In this document: positions 1 to 8,871 of the stretch, one piece after another
How the letters are laid out: every line of letters begins with the position of its first letter
Numbering within the stretch: the first letter of the stretch is position 1
Assembly (NCBI GenBank): GCA_017650045.1
Contig: JAGCFP010000043.1
Coordinates: 1 to 64,000, forward strand
DNA: 64,000 bases
DNA from: Bacteroidaceae bacterium
Lineage (GTDB): Bacteria; Bacteroidota; Bacteroidia; Bacteroidales; Bacteroidaceae
Direction: 5' to 3'
Made by a program: the position numbers and the translations under genes
Notes under the pieces: generated by a model
The model's input: only the letters and a program-made list of their open reading frames with translations
What the model was told of the DNA's origin: nothing
The model's database searches: none

Positions 1-150
1 AGAAACTTCCTTCACATTTTCGGAGAGATTAATTACTGGCAATCCTTCTTCGACTTCTTCCACCACCTCTGTTTCAGGATTGGCTTTGGCAGCGTTGCAT
101 CCCATGAGGCTTATCAGCATCAGGAGAGAATAAAATAAGTGCTTCTTCAT
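1..150 (-). CDS. Lipoprotein, N-terminal fragment cut by window edge
   Basis: Only the first 50 codons are inside the window; the gene continues past position 1. The protein starts with Lys-Lys, a hydrophobic stretch and a lipobox (LMGC, Cys18), so it should be exported and lipidated. An acidic linker follows, then LPVINLSENVKEVS. That segment resembles the first strand of the six-bladed beta-propeller lipoproteins of Bacteroidales, such as the one at 3787-4932, but too little is visible to be sure. A -7 box lies 26 bases upstream of the start. Function unknown. Confidence 0.7.
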   Translation of the reverse strand, partial: MKKHLFYSLLMLISLMGCNAAKANPETEVVEEVEEGLPVINLSENVKEVS

Positions 151-175
151 AACGCAAACAATTAAAAGTTTGCGA

Positions 176-183
176 CAAATATA
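176..183 (-). promoter_or_regulatory. Bacteroidota -7 box for the edge lipoprotein
   Basis: On the minus strand this reads TATATTTG, a full match to the TAnnTTTG -7 consensus of Bacteroidota primary promoters, 26 bases upstream of the start at 150. Confidence 0.55.
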
Positions 184-236
184 GTTGTGGATGAAAGAAT
201 TTGGTACGTTTTCAGTTAAGTCCACAGTTCAGTGGG

Positions 237-2006
237 CTAAAGTGAAGCGATGAAGTCGTCCCAATCGGAGGGGGCGCCCTTGGTGCCAAAGGCCTTGGTG
301 TAGAGCGAACGACGGACACCTGAGATATGTGCCTTGCTATAATCTGTCAGTGAGGCGATGTCGTTAGGAGACACACCCATGCGACGGAGCAGGCTAATCT
401 CTATCTCTAAGTCGCTCAGTTCGCAAAGCTCCATCAGCCGTTTCATGAAGTCGGGATAGAGTGCCTCGAAGGTATCACGCAGCTGTTCATAGTCCCTATG
501 CGTGAGCAGGCGCTTGCGATTTATCAGGTAGATGACGCGACGATAGATCTCTGAGTCTTTCAGCTCCCCATCAGCATCCTCACGCGCCTTGATCTGTTTC
601 ATCTCATTGGCCACCTGCTGATTGAGTGCCTGCTGCATCTCTTCTACATGCTGGCGCAAGGTGCTGTTCTCACTGCCCGACTGCTGAAGCAGGTTCTCCA
701 AATCGTTGATGCGCTCCATCTTTTCAGTCACAGAGCGCTCTGCTGCTCGCTTCTGCTCCTGCTGGTCGTTCTCCAGCTCTTGCAACTTGGCACGCATGGC
801 ATCACGCTTACGCAGATAGTACATGTAAGCGATGAGCGCCAAGAATGCAAGGACAGCAATGATGCCCACCAAGAGGGCAATGGTCTGACTCTTACGTTCC
901 CCTTTCTGAGCCAAATCGGCATTCTCTTTCAAAGCTTGCTGATAGTTGTAGAGCGAGTTCATCTCTGCCATTGCTGTAGCGGCATCTGCATCAAAGTCGC
1001 GTGTCTTGTAGTCGGCATATTGCAACATGTAGCGTCCGTACTCATCATAGTCCTTGCGCCAATGGGCGATGTTTGCCATGATCCTGCAGACTTCTGCTTT
1101 CTCCTCGAAGTTGCCATAAAGCAACACCTCTGATGCATAGCGTGGTACCCTCTCGTATTTATACGTGTGCCAGAAAATCTGTGCCGCTATCAGATTGGCC
1201 TTGCCACGATTCTCATTGGTCAGACGTGTCAACACGGGTTGCAGGGTCTCCCACGCCTTGTCATAGTCGCGCCTGTCTGTCTGCAAGTCGGCTATCTCAA
1301 GGGCTGCCACATGGCGCAGCTGTATGTCGCCCTGTGTCCTGGCCATGCGCTCAGCACGATTGTAATAGTAATAGGCGCTGTCGAACGTACGACGCTGGCG
1401 ATGTATGAGTCCGATGTCGCGCAAGGTATAAACCATGCCAGAGACATTGTGCAGCAAGCTGTCGCACTGGAAGGCCTGACGGTAGGTGAACAGGGCATTG
1501 TCATAGAGTTCCTGCTTGGTGAGTAAGGCAGCCATCTCACGATAGATGGCACTCAAGGTAGCCTGATCGCCAGCTTCTAGGGCAAAGTCCAAGGATTTCT
1601 GAAAGTTCTCCAATGCGAGGGAATAGACTCTGAGGTCGCGATAGGTGCAGCCCATGTAGTAATAGGCCTCTGGCAGCAGCGACGGGTCTCCTTGCTGCTC
1701 GTAGTAGTCGACCACAGAGCGCATCATGGCGCTGGAAGAGTGGCGTATCTTCTGCTTTTCCTGCACCTTCACGGTGAGCAGTTTGTAGTACATCTGCACG
1801 GGCTCAGAGGCATGTGCCATCTCTGCGTTGATGCTGTCTATCAGCAGCATGGCGTGGTCGGCATCCACCTCTGCCAGCTGGTCTATCTTCTCTAATGCAG
1901 GTGGATAGACCATCTTCTGGTGAACATCATGCAGGCTCACTTCCTGTCTGCAAGAGAACAGGAAGAGCACCAGGAGCAGGGATGATATCTGAATGACTTT
2001 CTTCAA
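237..2006 (-). CDS. TPR lipoprotein with one membrane helix, coiled coil and C-terminal HTH
   Basis: The 589-residue protein has a signal peptide with a lipobox-like FSC (Cys19) and about 330 residues of degenerate tetratricopeptide helices (for example PEAYYYMGCTYRDL). A single transmembrane helix (about 376-398) is followed by a charged coiled coil (about 400-475) and a C-terminal region with a LuxR-like helix-turn-helix feel (MGVSPNDIASLTDYSKAHIS). The expected layout is a periplasmic TPR sensor with a cytoplasmic coiled coil and HTH. The same architecture recurs at 31372-33060. Both are common in Prevotella and Bacteroides, but I know of no settled function. The gene starts 17 bases after the toxin stop at 2024, so it may be cotranscribed with the AbiE pair. 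Confidence 0.75.
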   Translation of the reverse strand: MKKVIQISSLLLVLFLFSCRQEVSLHDVHQKMVYPPALEKIDQLAEVDADHAMLLIDSINAEMAHASEPVQMYYKLLTVKVQEKQKIRHSSSAMMRSVVDYYEQQGDPSLLPEAYYYMGCTYRDLRVYSLALENFQKSLDFALEAGDQATLSAIYREMAALLTKQELYDNALFTYRQAFQCDSLLHNVSGMVYTLRDIGLIHRQRRTFDSAYYYYNRAERMARTQGDIQLRHVAALEIADLQTDRRDYDKAWETLQPVLTRLTNENRGKANLIAAQIFWHTYKYERVPRYASEVLLYGNFEEKAEVCRIMANIAHWRKDYDEYGRYMLQYADYKTRDFDADAATAMAEMNSLYNYQQALKENADLAQKGERKSQTIALLVGIIAVLAFLALIAYMYYLRKRDAMRAKLQELENDQQEQKRAAERSVTEKMERINDLENLLQQSGSENSTLRQHVEEMQQALNQQVANEMKQIKAREDADGELKDSEIYRRVIYLINRKRLLTHRDYEQLRDTFEALYPDFMKRLMELCELSDLEIEISLLRRMGVSPNDIASLTDYSKAHISGVRRSLYTKAFGTKGAPSDWDDFIASL

Positions 2007-2023
2007 AACCTAAGCGTTTAATA

Positions 2024-3058
2024 TTATTCTTTGCAAAGGTGGAATCGCATCTCAAGTTCGTGCATACGAGCCATAAGTCCAGCAAACGAGAGTGCAGTGC
2101 CATCGTATATCATGTGGTCTCGCATATACTTATAGTCCTCCTCCCATAGAGTCAAGACTTTATCTGGAGGAGTGAGTCTTATTTCTTTTCGTAAGTCCTT
2201 TGTGTAGTCGATGCCATATATGGAGGAAAAGTGGGCGCGATGGCGATTGATGCTGTTCCATAAAGCATCATCCTTGATTGCTCGCAGAGCAAAGTCTTTG
2301 TCCATCATCTGCTCAATGTCATACAGGTGTCTTGATTTTCGTTCAGCTCTTTGGCATCTGTCAGTCACGAACAGTTCATGCAGTAGGAAAACTTTTTCGA
2401 GGAAAGTCTTCTCAGGAAGGGCTGTTCGAATATCAGAATCAGCAATGTCTGTATCTATATTATCAAACTCCCTTGCTATCATGCTCTTCACTTTCGCCTT
2501 TCCCGTAGGTTCAATAAGAGACCTTGAACTGATTTCAAGCAAGACAATGGGCTTGACGTATGCAGAATTCATGTCAGATAGTTCGTCATTGAACAATGAC
2601 TTGTAAGTGACATACAATTGACGTGGTTCCGGATAAGTATCATTGCCTATGCCATTAGGCTGTGCTTCCACAGAACACCAGCTGTCCAGTCCTGCTTTAG
2701 CGATGGTCATTCTTAATGCTTCACAAAATTCATCCTTTACAAATAGAGAGGATTGCTTCCTTAATTTCTTAATCTGCTTAACTGTTGGCTCATCGCCTTC
2801 GTAGATACCAAAGTTGCTATCGTAGGCAAGATCGATATCTTCTGACATACGGCCTATTAAGTTCCATGTCTTAGAAAGGCTAGAGCCTCCCTTGAAGATA
2901 ATCTTATCGGCAAACGGCATCTGAAACACCAGTTGCAACACAACTGTCACCCACAGGTCTTTTTCGACTACAACAATAGGAAGTCCTGTACGCAGTGCTG
3001 TCTGTGTGATGAAAAGTTTCTTTCCCTCATCATCTATTTCAAAAAATTTGTTGCTCAT
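2024..3058 (-). CDS. AbiEii-type nucleotidyltransferase toxin
   Basis: The protein is 344 residues. The N-terminal third holds the nucleotidyltransferase signature of AbiEii toxins: KGGSSLSKTW followed by SEDIDLAYD, which supplies the GGS loop and the D-x-D metal ligands. In the family these enzymes transfer nucleotides to RNA targets and cause reversible growth arrest, acting against phage in several systems. The gene overlaps its antitoxin (3039-3656) by 20 bases, the usual AbiE order with antitoxin first. Family assignment is firm; the target is unknown. Confidence 0.85.
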   Translation of the reverse strand: MSNKFFEIDDEGKKLFITQTALRTGLPIVVVEKDLWVTVVLQLVFQMPFADKIIFKGGSSLSKTWNLIGRMSEDIDLAYDSNFGIYEGDEPTVKQIKKLRKQSSLFVKDEFCEALRMTIAKAGLDSWCSVEAQPNGIGNDTYPEPRQLYVTYKSLFNDELSDMNSAYVKPIVLLEISSRSLIEPTGKAKVKSMIAREFDNIDTDIADSDIRTALPEKTFLEKVFLLHELFVTDRCQRAERKSRHLYDIEQMMDKDFALRAIKDDALWNSINRHRAHFSSIYGIDYTKDLRKEIRLTPPDKVLTLWEEDYKYMRDHMIYDGTALSFAGLMARMHELEMRFHLCKE

Positions 3059-3656
3059 ACTGTTTCAAAATATAATCCTTAATCCAAGCAGGCATTAGTC
3101 CCAAGTCATCCTTAAGCTGTTCTAACGGAGTATTCTGCAGGAGTTCCTTTACCCTAGCCTCCTGTTCCTCTGTGATATTATCCTTTCCTATGTCCTTCAG
3201 TGCAAATACAAGCATCTGCAACAGTCTGTTCTTATAGGCCAGATTCTTTTGCGTTGTGTGGACAAACTTGATAGTGTAACCATTGCTCATCTTAATAGTT
3301 TTAGATGTACCGTCTGTCATATAGACAAGATTCATAGGTACTTGAGTAGAGAAGCCAAGCTTATTCAGAGCGTATGCACCCGTTGGAACGATAGTGATTT
3401 TATCCCTCTCTGCAACCCTTTCTGCCACCTCTTCATAGGATGGATATATCACACCTAAGCCGTACTTATCGTCCTTCTTAGGATAATAATAGATTCCTTG
3501 AGCAAGCCTGAGAATATTACCAGCTTTAGTCTCTCTCTCTAATACTTTCAGAACGTGAGACGACTTAGTTCCCACTTTAGCAAGGTCTGAAGGGAAGAAG
3601 ACTTTGCCAGGCGTCATTTCCGAGATTTCTGTCGAGACTTTGTTCATCATCATCAT
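3039..3656 (-). CDS. AbiEi-type antitoxin (DUF6088-like)
   Basis: The 205-residue protein begins at a run of four consecutive ATG codons. Its N-terminal part reads like the winged-helix domain of AbiEi/DUF6088 antitoxins (GKVFFPSDLAKVGTKSSHVL, then ARLAQGIYYYPK-like residues). The remainder is the conserved central region, with TIVPTGAYALNKLGFSTQ. AbiEi proteins bind their own promoter and counter AbiEii without direct contact (type IV toxin-antitoxin). It precedes and overlaps the toxin gene, and a complete -33/-7 promoter lies 24 to 55 bases upstream. Confidence 0.8.
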   Translation of the reverse strand: MMMMNKVSTEISEMTPGKVFFPSDLAKVGTKSSHVLKVLERETKAGNILRLAQGIYYYPKKDDKYGLGVIYPSYEEVAERVAERDKITIVPTGAYALNKLGFSTQVPMNLVYMTDGTSKTIKMSNGYTIKFVHTTQKNLAYKNRLLQMLVFALKDIGKDNITEEQEARVKELLQNTPLEQLKDDLGLMPAWIKDYILKQYEQQIF

Positions 3657-3679
3657 GTCCTTAAATGTTAAAACTGTCG

Positions 3680-3711
3680 CAAAAATATAACAAATTTATG
3701 ACACCTACAAA
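3680..3711 (-). promoter_or_regulatory. Promoter of the AbiE operon
   Basis: On the minus strand a TTTG -33 box (3708-3711) and a TATTTTTG -7 box (3680-3687) are separated by 20 bases, close to the ideal Bacteroidota promoter. AbiEi antitoxins usually autoregulate here; I did not find a clear operator palindrome. Confidence 0.65.
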
Positions 3712-3786
3712 CATATCAACAATTATTTATATTGATAAAAGCTAAGAAATCGTTGACAGAGCAGATTGTTTCAAAAAAAGTATGCA

Positions 3787-4932
3787 TTATCGTTTTTCTT
3801 TCATAAACATTAGCACGGGATTGTCTTCTTCATCAATGCTTGCAGCTAGATCCAAGAGGGGACCTTGCAGCTTGCCCTCTTCATAGGCTTCAGCTATCTT
3901 ATCGGCATTGATGGTGGCATAATAGCTTTTAGAATTTCCCATAGTTTCATTAAGACCCACTGACTTGGGTTCTTTGAAATCATCATTATAGACAGACATG
4001 TTGTACAATTGCCTCTCAGCCTTATCATACACAAGACCCTTGGAAGGAATCTTCATTTCTGGCATCAACAGCTCATTACGGAAAATAGTCATAAACTGAT
4101 ATCTCTGTGTAGATACTCCCATCTCAAGCACAAGTTTTGGATTATCTGTAGGCTTCATGGCTAAGAATGGAATAAGCTCATGCTGCCTTGTGTAGCGGTA
4201 GATAGTATCTGTGGAAGCTTCGCTGATAAGAAAATCGTCTTGATAGGGCACAAATGCTTCAATAGTGTAGGCTGCTGTGACTTCACCACTTCTCACATAG
4301 GTGCTCTGGATGGTCTCGTAGGGCAATGGCACCTCGTCAGTGACACTGCCATCGACCTTGGAGATAATCAGGTAGTAGTTCTTATCACGAGGTTGGTCAT
4401 GCTTGTACATCTGGGTGGCATCATAAACGATAAGATGGTCGCTGTCGTAGCTGACAGCAGACATGTAGTAGCCTTCTTCCCTGTGGGCAAAGCTACGCTT
4501 GAAGTTCCCTTGTAGGTCATAGACCACCATCTTGGCCGTACCAGCATCATTGACGAAGACTTCTTGGTTTTCCTCATCGAGAATGACACCTGTCACATAA
4601 GCATATTCTTCAGGGCCTTGTCCACGATGATTGAACTTGTGGAGGGCCTTGCCACTATGACGGTCAAAGAAGTAGAGCGTACCTTCATTCCCACGACTAC
4701 GCATCACGATGTAGCTTTCGCCTATGGCTGCCACATTGTTTGGCACCACAAAATCATCGTTGGTCTCCAAAGGCACATACTCCACATCCATGAAGTCTTG
4801 TACCACAATCTCTTTTTCAGGCACACTTGCTGCTACATCAACCGTTATCAGTTCTTGATCTGTCCCCTTCTGCTGGCAACTTGCCAGCAGAAGAAGAAGA
4901 GTTAATAATATCGTAATGTTCATATATTCCAA
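3787..4932 (-). CDS. Six-bladed beta-propeller lipoprotein
   Basis: The protein is 381 residues with a lipoprotein signal (LLLLLASC, Cys19). After the Cys comes the hallmark opening of Bacteroidales beta-propeller lipoproteins (EIVVQDFMDVEYVPLET), followed by repeated blades of the LYFFDRHSGKALHKF and MVVYDLQGNFKRSF kind, which alternate a hydrophobic strand with a D/G turn. These proteins sit on the periplasmic face of the envelope; their ligands are unknown. The gene lies 4 bases downstream of a related lipoprotein (4937-6181) and is the last gene of the M56-led operon. Confidence 0.75.
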   Translation of the reverse strand: MEYMNITILLTLLLLLASCQQKGTDQELITVDVAASVPEKEIVVQDFMDVEYVPLETNDDFVVPNNVAAIGESYIVMRSRGNEGTLYFFDRHSGKALHKFNHRGQGPEEYAYVTGVILDEENQEVFVNDAGTAKMVVYDLQGNFKRSFAHREEGYYMSAVSYDSDHLIVYDATQMYKHDQPRDKNYYLIISKVDGSVTDEVPLPYETIQSTYVRSGEVTAAYTIEAFVPYQDDFLISEASTDTIYRYTRQHELIPFLAMKPTDNPKLVLEMGVSTQRYQFMTIFRNELLMPEMKIPSKGLVYDKAERQLYNMSVYNDDFKEPKSVGLNETMGNSKSYYATINADKIAEAYEEGKLQGPLLDLAASIDEEDNPVLMFMKEKR

Positions 4933-4936
4933 AAGA

Positions 4937-6181
4937 TTACTTCAATTTCCCTACTATCACATAATTATTGTCATCTGAACCTATGGTTTTCAGGAATGAT
5001 TCCAAAAACGCTCTGTCACTCTCACTGGCTTTGCCACTATTCAGTCTATTGGCAACTAATTCATCCATTCTATCTGGAGTGATGTTCACCCAATAGTAAT
5101 TTCCAGCAATCCAAGTACGTTCGCCAGTTATATCTATCATTCCGTGTTTGTCCAAACATAATTGCACAGCACTTCCGCGCATGGTTTTCTTATCTACCAG
5201 CAGACGCGCCACAGGATGATTGCCCCATCCGTCACCACCTTCAAACATGCCATTGGGTTCCATGATCATGGTATAGAAGAAAGAAGGCGTCTCATTGTGA
5301 AAATGCTGTGGTGTCATGGTAGGGTCTAGGTATTTCATCACTACAGACGCCACCAAGCGATTGGTTTCCGGATAGTAGTGATAGATGCTGTCTTGTACGG
5401 GTACCTCCATATTTGGCATGGCTATAGACATGCAGTCGGCATCTACAACGGTCATGACGGGCTGAGCCTCATACCAGAAACGCCCCTCGTAAACATCTTC
5501 CACCCAACTCATGCGGAAAAAGTAGGAAGCAGGAAAATAGCTCAACTCTTTGCCGTCTTTGTCTGTCTGCCACACAAACTTCTTTGTTCCTCCAGCCTCG
5601 AATGGAGTAGCTACAAAGATGTGACGGTCTTTATAAACGACAGAAATGGGATAGCGCACCATGCTGCTTTCATCAGGGTTATGGTAAAGAATCTCATGCT
5701 TATAGGTTCCTGTCTTCAAATCATAGACCTTCATTTTACGGAACAAGTAAGCATAGATCTCTCCAGCTTCTTCATTGATGGAGGCTTGCCAACAATAGCC
5801 TTCAAAACCTGCAGGTCCATCTTTACCGTCAATGGTAAACAGATAGTTGCCGTCTATGCTGAACACCAACAATTCATTCGTGCGTTTAGCCACGATGTAG
5901 TTCTCAGAAGCAGCAATCTGTGAGCCTGCACTCAGCATGTAATCCTTATGGCTACTATCCAACTTCACTAACTTATAATCACAGAAATCACTCAGGGGAA
6001 AATCTATCGGATGCTTGCGATCGAATTTCTGATAATCGACCACCATAAGAGGCTCCCCATCATTGCCTATCGGCTGATACTCAGCCACCACAGGACTCTC
6101 TTCAAACACCAAACTGGAACCTTTGTCATAACAACTCGCCAGCATCGCCAGAAGGGCCGTTAATGCAATTATCTTTTTCAT
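4937..6181 (-). CDS. Beta-propeller-like lipoprotein (DUF4221/DUF4934-like)
   Basis: The protein is 414 residues with a lipobox (AMLASC, Cys17). It shares with its downstream neighbour the pattern of a repeated strand, turn and strand with D-G-N loops (FSIDGNYLFTIDGKDGPAGF), and a VYDLKTGTYKHE blade. The start is 3 bases after the stop of the M56 peptidase, so translation is probably coupled. The exact DUF number is uncertain; the propeller fold and surface lipoprotein location are better supported. A link to the peptidase as a sensed or processed partner is inference from the operon alone. Confidence 0.65.
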   Translation of the reverse strand: MKKIIALTALLAMLASCYDKGSSLVFEESPVVAEYQPIGNDGEPLMVVDYQKFDRKHPIDFPLSDFCDYKLVKLDSSHKDYMLSAGSQIAASENYIVAKRTNELLVFSIDGNYLFTIDGKDGPAGFEGYCWQASINEEAGEIYAYLFRKMKVYDLKTGTYKHEILYHNPDESSMVRYPISVVYKDRHIFVATPFEAGGTKKFVWQTDKDGKELSYFPASYFFRMSWVEDVYEGRFWYEAQPVMTVVDADCMSIAMPNMEVPVQDSIYHYYPETNRLVASVVMKYLDPTMTPQHFHNETPSFFYTMIMEPNGMFEGGDGWGNHPVARLLVDKKTMRGSAVQLCLDKHGMIDITGERTWIAGNYYWVNITPDRMDELVANRLNSGKASESDRAFLESFLKTIGSDDNNYVIVGKLK

Positions 6182-6184
6182 AAA

Positions 6185-8284
6185 TCAGCTTTTATTTTGC
6201 CCCACAACGACGATTTCATTCCCTGCCTCCACAGACTTATCACGCTGTGAGATGTTGCCATCGACATCTGCAACGAAGAAGCTGAAAGGCAGCGTTATGG
6301 TAGCACTCACGGCCTGACCATTTTCATTCACAGCAGGATTCCAACGCTGCAGCATGCTTACTACGCGGATCGCTTCCTTTTCGAGGAGCGGATGCACAGA
6401 GTTGGTGACATGTGGATTGACCATACTGCCATCTGCAGCAATGGTAAGCTCAACAACTGCCCTACCCTGAACGCCTGCTTCTTGTGCATCTGTGGGGTAT
6501 TTCATATTCTGGGCTAAGAAAGTATAGAGTGCCCTTTCACCTCCTACATATTCAGGGGCTTTGGAGATTTTTGCAGCTGGGGCATTGGTTTGAGAAGTGC
6601 TTTCACCACCCTGCAGCCTGAAAGTAACAGGCATCGTAAATCTCACTTTGACAGCTTTGCCACCAGCTTTTCCTGGCGTCCACTTCGGCATAGAGCTTAT
6701 TACGCGAACTGCCTCAGCATCGAGCAACGGATGAACGCTCCTTACAACGTCCACATCACTCACAGAGCCATCTTCATTGATGATGAAGATAGTCGTCACA
6801 CGTCCCTGGGTTCCTGCCTTGAAAGCTTCTTCTGGGTACTTGATATTGTCTGAAATAAACTTCAGCAACGCAGCCTCACCACCAGGATAGATAGGTGGCG
6901 TATCAACTATCTCATAAATGCCGTCTTTGCCAATTTTATTGGCCACTGGGGTATTGTTTTGAGGAGTGCTTTCACCTTGCAGACGGAAAACGAGAGGCAA
7001 TGAATATCTCACTTTCACAGCCTTGCCACCAACTTTTCCAGGTGTCCATTTAGGCATAGCTTTCACTACACGGACAGCCTCGGCATCGAGCAATGGATGA
7101 ACGCTTCTAAGAATCTCCACATCGCTCACAGAACCATCTTCGTTGACAATGAAACGAGTGAACACACGCCCCTCGATGCCTGCTTGCTGAGCTTCTGCAG
7201 GATACTTGACATTGTCTGAAAGGTATTTCATCATACTAGCTTCACCACCAGGGAAAATAGGCATGACATCTACAATTTCATAGATGCTGTCTTGAGGCAG
7301 TATCGCATCAGCATCGGGAAGGGTGAATTTTTCTTCCAGATTTGTTACCAGATTTCCGACCAAATCATTAACTTTGACGGCAGAAATCTCACTGGAGGCG
7401 TTTTGCACCTCTGGACGGGCAAAGGCGGCCACAGCCATGGCTGCCAACGGAAGCACGTAAGCGTACTTCAGACGTGCCCATGGGTTTGATTTTCTTTTCA
7501 TCATCATAGTGATACGTTTTTTAAGATTACTGTGATTCAGGTTGTTGGCCATAGAGTAGAGCCTTGTGCCAACAGCCTTTTTTATAAGCAATAATTGATA
7601 TTGACGGGCATCGATGCCTTCACGCAGCACGTTGTCGTCGGCCTCGTATTCATGGATGGTCTGCAGCTCTTGCTTCAGCAGCCAAGCAGCAGGATTGAAC
7701 CAATGGAAGAAGATGCAGACATCGGCCAAGAGCAAGTCCCACGAATGGCGATGACGGATGTGGGCGCACTCATGCAGGAGTATTTCACGAGCGTTTTCTT
7801 GCAGGTCTTCCTCGCTTACAATGATGTAGCGCATCCAACTGAATGGGGCGATTTTCTCTTTTAATATAATGAGCGTCACAGCTTCTTCGTCTGGGAGATA
7901 GGTCTTGATGGAGGCTCTTCTTCCGCCACGCAGCAGTCGCAGTAACCTCACGATGGACCAGGCGTTTCTAAAGAAGAAGAATGCGATGCCAAGGAGATAA
8001 ACCAATAGCAAGGCCTGTGCCCACGTAAAGGGTGAGGTGGCTTGCTCTACGCTGACAACCTCGACGAGCCAGTCTTCTACACTGACTATGGTCTGCCCCA
8101 CTTCAGACGGGTGCTCCAGCGTGATCTGCACCAAAGGCAGCAGGGCGGAGAATGCCATGAGGCTGAGCAATGCAAAGCGGTTGAAACGGTAGAACGTCTC
8201 ACGGCTGAGCAACACTTTGTAAAAGAGGTAGAAGGCTACCAAGCAAAGTGATGACTTTAATATGTAAACTAAGAACGGGCCCAC
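6185..8284 (-). CDS. M56 (BlaR1-like) membrane peptidase with three tandem TonB C-terminal domains
   Basis: The protein is 699 residues. Residues 1-290 form a BlaR1/MecR1-type M56 metallopeptidase: helices near 5-25, 37-55, 88-112 and 272-290, the zinc motif HECAH at 171-175, and a downstream HEYEADD supplying the third ligand. The rest holds three TonB C-terminal domains (about 338-436, 460-556 and 577-672), each with GGE.a...yl..n..YP..A...G..GrV and V..SvHPLL..EA.Rv.. .mp.W.P motifs. Domains one and two are nearly identical over long stretches, pointing to a recent 122-residue duplication. M56 proteins pair with BlaI repressors, here encoded upstream at 8507-8863. The likely role is an envelope-stress or antibiotic sensor; what the TonB domains contact is unknown. 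Confidence 0.85.
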   Translation of the reverse strand: MGPFLVYILKSSLCLVAFYLFYKVLLSRETFYRFNRFALLSLMAFSALLPLVQITLEHPSEVGQTIVSVEDWLVEVVSVEQATSPFTWAQALLLVYLLGIAFFFFRNAWSIVRLLRLLRGGRRASIKTYLPDEEAVTLIILKEKIAPFSWMRYIIVSEEDLQENAREILLHECAHIRHRHSWDLLLADVCIFFHWFNPAAWLLKQELQTIHEYEADDNVLREGIDARQYQLLLIKKAVGTRLYSMANNLNHSNLKKRITMMMKRKSNPWARLKYAYVLPLAAMAVAAFARPEVQNASSEISAVKVNDLVGNLVTNLEEKFTLPDADAILPQDSIYEIVDVMPIFPGGEASMMKYLSDNVKYPAEAQQAGIEGRVFTRFIVNEDGSVSDVEILRSVHPLLDAEAVRVVKAMPKWTPGKVGGKAVKVRYSLPLVFRLQGESTPQNNTPVANKIGKDGIYEIVDTPPIYPGGEAALLKFISDNIKYPEEAFKAGTQGRVTTIFIINEDGSVSDVDVVRSVHPLLDAEAVRVISSMPKWTPGKAGGKAVKVRFTMPVTFRLQGGESTSQTNAPAAKISKAPEYVGGERALYTFLAQNMKYPTDAQEAGVQGRAVVELTIAADGSMVNPHVTNSVHPLLEKEAIRVVSMLQRWNPAVNENGQAVSATITLPFSFFVADVDGNISQRDKSVEAGNEIVVVGQNKS

Positions 8285-8298
8285 TTTTTTATAAAATT
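8285..8298. promoter_or_regulatory. Candidate BlaI operator before the M56 gene
   Basis: TTTTTTATAAAATT directly precedes the M56 start and matches 12 of 14 bases of the perfect palindrome in front of blaI (8872-8885). Two such boxes at the two starts of the system suggest a shared operator. The sequence is AT-rich, so chance is possible. Confidence 0.35.
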
Positions 8299-8320
8299 GA
8301 AAATTAAACTTTTTTATTCA

Positions 8321-8461
8321 TTTCTTTTGCTCGTGCAAAAGAAACGAACCAAAGAAAACACGCCGACTGCATTTTTTCCACTAAAACTCACTCACGTTTT
8401 TGGGAGTGCCGCAAGACATCTCCTTCGGAGATTTTGCGGTGCGGCCCTCTTTTCCAAAAAC
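8321..8461. repeat. Hairpin-rich element between blaI and the M56 gene
   Basis: Two stable hairpins fill the gap between repressor and peptidase genes. One has perfect 10-base arms at 8321-8330 and 8335-8344 with a 4-base loop. The second is a nested hairpin with arms 8396-8403/8454-8461, 8409-8414/8434-8439 and 8418-8423/8427-8432. The 222-base gap is unusual because blaI and blaR1 genes normally touch. It looks like an interspersed palindromic element; no second copy is in this window. Confidence 0.5.
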
Positions 8462-8506
8462 TTTCCTGAGTTTCTTAACGCTCCAAAAATGAGGTCGGAT
8501 TCTACC

Positions 8507-8863
8507 TTAACCCTTTTCAACTTGATCGATGAGCTTTTTAAGATCATCGAGGGAGAGGTCTTCCTCTTCGACGAGGGAAGAGACGGCACCAAGGTAAGAA
8601 TTGTTGAAATACTTACTGATGACACTCTTCAGGGTGCGCTTGCTGAACTCCTCACGACTCACTGCTGCATAATACTGGAAAGAGGGGCCGTAGGCGTGGT
8701 GTGACACGTATCCTTTTTCCTCTAAACCACGTACCACTGTAGAGAGTGTATTGAAATGGGGCTTGGGGTCTGGATAGAGTTCGAGCATATCCTTCACAAA
8801 CATAGGGCCATGTTCCCAAAAGTGGTTCATAGCCTCTTCTTCTTTGTTGGTTAATCCTTTCAT
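8507..8863 (-). CDS. BlaI/MecI-family transcriptional repressor
   Basis: The protein is 118 residues, the usual length for BlaI. It opens with LTNKEEEAMNHFWEHGPMFVKDMLEL, the start of the winged helix, and continues FNTLSTVVRGLEEKGYVSHHAYGPSFQY, matching the recognition helix and wing (T-v-.-t-.l.rLe.KG.v). The C-terminal half is the dimerisation and proteolysis region. BlaI repressors bind palindromes ahead of their own operon and are cleaved when the partner M56 sensor is activated. The partner here is encoded next downstream. A 14-base perfect palindrome lies 9 bases upstream of the start. Confidence 0.9.
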   Translation of the reverse strand: MKGLTNKEEEAMNHFWEHGPMFVKDMLELYPDPKPHFNTLSTVVRGLEEKGYVSHHAYGPSFQYYAAVSREEFSKRTLKSVISKYFNNSYLGAVSSLVEEEDLSLDDLKKLIDQVEKG

Positions 8864-8871
8864 ATTTAGTT

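Noticed and set aside
8297..8704. 135-codon open frame on the plus strand across the blaI region
   Set aside because: It crosses the hairpin element and the antisense of blaI; no recognisable family.
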